The notes under the pieces are model-generated. The model saw nothing but the letters and a program-made list of their open reading frames with translations, did no database searches and was not told the DNA's origin. From contig DASUZB010000008.1 of assembly GCA_036377075.1 (NCBI GenBank), positions 1 through 23,883 of the forward strand: a stretch of 23,883 nucleotides of DNA, read 5' to 3'. The position numbers and the translations under genes are program-made. This DNA comes from DASUZB01 sp036377075 (GTDB taxonomy: Bacteria; Actinomycetota; CALGFH01). Positions 21,489 to 23,883 of this stretch are shown piece by piece. Position 1 is the stretch's first letter. Every line of letters begins with the position of its first letter.

Positions 21489-21953
21489 ATGAGCGAGGCT
21501 GGGGCGGGGGCGCCGACCGGACCGGAGCCGCGTGGCGCGGTCCGGCTGACCTTCAGGTACGAGGGCGACGAGGTCCGGCTGGTCTCCAGCCGGCGGCTGG
21601 ACAAGCTGGTGCCGCCGGATCCCGACGCCGAGGAGGCGGCCGAGCGGCGCGGGTTCTTCGCCGAGGTCCGCGGCGCCGACGGCAGCGTCCTGCACCGCCG
21701 GCTGCTGCACCCGCCGGTGCGCCGCGACGCCGAGGTCTTCTCCGACGACCCGCAGCGCTCCCTCGGCCGCGTCCCGGTGGAGCGGCCGTCGGGGGTCTTC
21801 TCCCTGGTCGTGCCCGACCTGGAGGAGGCCGACCACGTCGCGCTGGTGGAGCGCGGCGCGCCGGAGCGGCCGGGGCTCGCCGCCGCGCCCGGCGAGCTGA
21901 TCCGCGTCCCGCTGCGCGGACCCGACGGCCCGGATGCGGGAGGGGCGTCGTGA
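21489..21953 (+). CDS. Small beta-rich protein coupled to the M64 peptidase
   Basis: A 154-aa protein that begins MSEAGAGAPTG. The body alternates short strands (RLTFRYEGDEVRLVSS, GFFAEVRGADGSVLHRRLL, GVFSLVVPDLEEADHVALVER) and has no signal peptide or membrane helix; it looks like a beta-sandwich. Its stop overlaps the M64 start (GTGA), so the two are translated together. Some M64 peptidases have an N-terminal beta domain before the peptidase; this protein may be that domain as a separate chain. That is inference. An upstream GTG at 21477 is an alternative start. Confidence 0.7.
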   Translation: MSEAGAGAPTGPEPRGAVRLTFRYEGDEVRLVSSRRLDKLVPPDPDAEEAAERRGFFAEVRGADGSVLHRRLLHPPVRRDAEVFSDDPQRSLGRVPVERPSGVFSLVVPDLEEADHVALVERGAPERPGLAAAPGELIRVPLRGPDGPDAGGAS

Positions 21954-23857
21954 CCACCGCCGACGGCAGCGTCCTCGGCGCCACCAAGCTGGTCGACAAC
22001 GGGCCGCCGGCGCGCCGCTGGAACGTGGTCGTCATGGGCGACGGCTACCGGGCGACGCAGATGGGCGGCTACGCGGCCGACGTCCGGCGGGTGGTGGACG
22101 TCCTGCTGCGCACCCCGCCCTACGACGAGCTGCAGGCGGCCATCAACGTCTACCGGGTCGACGTCACCTCCACCGACAGCGGCGCCGACGACCCGGTCGG
22201 GTGCGGCGGCAGCGGCGCCACGCCGCGGACGTACTTCGACGCCACCTTCTGCGGCGTCCCTGGGGTGCAGCGGCTGCTGGTGGTCGACGACGCCACCGCC
22301 CTGGCGGTCGCCGACGGGCAGGTGCCCGAGTGGGACGTGGTCCTGGTGATCGTCAACTCGCCGGTCTACGGGGGCTCGGGCGGGGCCACCGCGGTGTTCT
22401 CGCTGGCGGCCGGCGCCGAGGAGATCGCCCTGCACGAGCTCGGCCACAGCGCCTTCGGCCTGGCCGACGAGTACGAGTACTACCTCGGCTGCGGCGTCGA
22501 CACCGACCGCGACGTCCACCCGCCCGACGAGCCCGCCCAGCCCAACGTCACCGTGAACACCAACCGGTCCACCCTCAAGTGGCGCGAGCTGGTGAAGGCG
22601 AGCACGCCGCTGCCCACCAGCCGCAACGCCGACTGCACCCAGTGCGACCCACAGCCCAGCCCGCAGCCGCCGGGGACGGTCGGGCTCTACGAGGGGGCGG
22701 ACTACTACCACTGCCGCGCCTACCGGCCCGAGTTCGACTGCAGGATGCGGGCGCTCGGCTTCCCCTACTGCGCCGTCTGCCGCCGGCGCATCCGCGAGGT
22801 GCTCACCCCGTTCCTGCCGCCGGTCCCGCCGGTGGCGGCGACCGCCTGGGCGCCGCGGCGGCTCGACATGTTCATCCGCGGCACCGACCGGGCCGGCTAC
22901 CACAAGTGGTTCGACGGCACCCGCTGGGGCCCGTCGCTGGGCGGCGCCTGGGAGCGGCAGGGCGGCATCCTGCTGGGCCCGCCCGAGGCGGTCTCCTGGG
23001 GGTCCGGGCGCCTGGACGTGTTCGCCGTCGGCACCAACCGTGCCCTGTACCACAAGTCGTTCGAGGGCACCTGGGCGCCGTCCCTGACCGGCTGGGAGCG
23101 GCTCGGCGGGACGGTACGGGGCCAGCCGGACGCGGTCTCCTGGGAGCCGGGCCGCCTGGACGTCTTCACCGTCGGCGACGACCGCGCGCTGTACCACACC
23201 TGGTTCGCGAACGCCAGCTGGTCGCCGCACGACGGCTTCGAGCGCCTCGGCGGCGTCGCCACCAGCCAGCCCCACGCGGTCTCGTGGGGGCCGCGGCGCC
23301 TCGACGTGTTCCTGCTCGGCGGCGACCGCGCCATGTACCACACGTGGTTCGACGGCACCGCCTGGCAACCCGTCGGCGCCTTCGAGCGCCTCGGCGGCGA
23401 GCTGTCCGGCGAGCCCGCGGTCGCCTCCTGGGCGCCCGACCGGCTCGACCTGTTCGCGGTCGGCCCGGACCGGCAGGTGCTGCACAAGTTCTGGGACGGC
23501 GCCGCCTGGCAGCCGTCCGCCGACGGCTGGAGCCCGCTCGGCGGCGCCGCGGTCGGCTCGCCCGCGGTGGCCTCCTGGGCGGCCGGCCGCCTCGACGCCT
23601 TCCACGTTGGCGACGACCACGCCGTCTACCACAAGTGGTGGGACGGGACCGCCTGGCGGCCGTCGGCGAGCGGCTGGCAGCGCCTCGGCGGGACGGCGGT
23701 CGGCGCGGTCAGCGCCGTCGCCTGGGGGCCGCGCCGCCTCGACCTGTTCCACGTCGGCGGCGACCTGGCCGTCTACCACAAGTGGTTCGACGGCAGCGCC
23801 TGGCGGCCGTCGCTCGGCGGCGCCTGGCAGCGGCAGGGCGGCAGCGCCGACTTCTGA
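21950..23857 (+). CDS. M64-type metallopeptidase fused to a seven-repeat beta-propeller
   Basis: A 635-aa protein. Residues 1-290 are an M64 (IgA peptidase-like) zinc peptidase: the RRWNVVVMGDGYRATQM start, then LHELGHSAFGLADEYE with zinc ligands H162, H166 and D173/E174 and catalytic E163. Two CxxC pairs (C229/C232, C274/C277) and other Cys residues may form disulfides or bind metal. Residues about 297-635 hold seven repeats of 48-50 aa, each with RLDxFxVGxDxAxYHKWxDG (RLD at 304, 354, 402, 450, 498, 547, 596), the pattern of PLL-like seven-bladed lectin propellers. No signal peptide is visible, although the family is usually secreted. The GTG start overlaps the previous stop, with GGGAGGGG upstream. 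Confidence 0.88.
   Translation: MTTADGSVLGATKLVDNGPPARRWNVVVMGDGYRATQMGGYAADVRRVVDVLLRTPPYDELQAAINVYRVDVTSTDSGADDPVGCGGSGATPRTYFDATFCGVPGVQRLLVVDDATALAVADGQVPEWDVVLVIVNSPVYGGSGGATAVFSLAAGAEEIALHELGHSAFGLADEYEYYLGCGVDTDRDVHPPDEPAQPNVTVNTNRSTLKWRELVKASTPLPTSRNADCTQCDPQPSPQPPGTVGLYEGADYYHCRAYRPEFDCRMRALGFPYCAVCRRRIREVLTPFLPPVPPVAATAWAPRRLDMFIRGTDRAGYHKWFDGTRWGPSLGGAWERQGGILLGPPEAVSWGSGRLDVFAVGTNRALYHKSFEGTWAPSLTGWERLGGTVRGQPDAVSWEPGRLDVFTVGDDRALYHTWFANASWSPHDGFERLGGVATSQPHAVSWGPRRLDVFLLGGDRAMYHTWFDGTAWQPVGAFERLGGELSGEPAVASWAPDRLDLFAVGPDRQVLHKFWDGAAWQPSADGWSPLGGAAVGSPAVASWAAGRLDAFHVGDDHAVYHKWWDGTAWRPSASGWQRLGGTAVGAVSAVAWGPRRLDLFHVGGDLAVYHKWFDGSAWRPSLGGAWQRQGGSADF
22838..23854 (+). repeat. Seven tandem propeller-blade repeats of about 147 bp
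   Basis: The segment codes for seven copies of a 48-50-aa unit in the C-terminal half of the M64 protein. The first and last units are the most alike (WFDG...PSLGGAW-RQGG in both), as expected if they close the ring or if the array grew by duplication. Confidence 0.8.
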
Positions 23858-23883
23858 GCGCACCAGCCGGCGGTTGTCCACAG

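Noticed and set aside
20573..21949. Upstream part of the M64 frame reaching back into the SDR gene
   Set aside because: It overlaps the SDR, NUDIX and companion genes in another frame and has Arg/Gly-rich low-complexity sequence; the GTGA overlap and ribosome site set the start at 21950.
1..23883. CRISPR array, tRNA or rRNA genes
   Set aside because: No spaced direct-repeat array, no cloverleaf-like segment with a CCA end, and no ribosomal RNA sequence was recognised on either strand.

Overview
The window is about 23.9 kb of very GC-rich DNA. Genes lie on both strands with short gaps, GTG/TTG starts are common, and many starts have a TANNNT hexamer 6-8 nt upstream (leaderless pattern). Glycerol-kinase/IclR control, an EACC1-caspase pair, a large LuxR-type ATPase regulator and PLL-like propeller repeats all point to an actinobacterium, probably an uncultured or deep-branching soil lineage. 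No rRNA, tRNA or CRISPR array was seen.

Layout. 1-2790: a glycerol-use locus with glpF (partial, minus) divergent from glpK and an IclR (GylR-like) regulator; the shared control region holds back-to-back promoters inside a palindrome. 2832-3857: CorA metal channel (minus). 3957-6058: soluble GAF-GAF NarL-type histidine kinase overlapping a receiver-only response regulator, closed by a 20-bp perfect hairpin. 6140-6862: class I glutamine amidotransferase (minus). 6917-8977: multi-pass membrane protein. 9110-11453: EACC1-like adaptor plus caspase-like peptidase with an EF-hand loop and eight predicted membrane helices, a likely conflict/cell-death module. 11465-12304: small lipoprotein and an 81-aa unknown (minus). 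12378-13498: amidohydrolase and a zinc-ribbon-like small protein. 13488-14308: VOC and SnoaL-like proteins (minus). 14402-17362: LAL-type LuxR regulator (minus), divergent from DUF1330 (17523-17813).

17810-19081 is the most unusual part. IS5-type terminal inverted repeats, flanked on both sides by CTAG, enclose a ChbG/YdjC-type deacetylase gene and only the last 64 codons of an IS5-family transposase. The structure looks like a mobile insertion cassette (a non-autonomous IS with a passenger gene) that landed in the stop codon of the DUF1330 gene without damaging it. The passenger is visibly lower in GC than its surroundings.

19101-23857: peptidase S51 (minus), then on the plus strand an SDR oxidoreductase, a CoA-pyrophosphatase-type NUDIX protein, and a translationally coupled pair: a small beta-rich protein and an M64-type metallopeptidase fused to a seven-repeat (seven-bladed) propeller. 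No signal peptide is visible on the peptidase.
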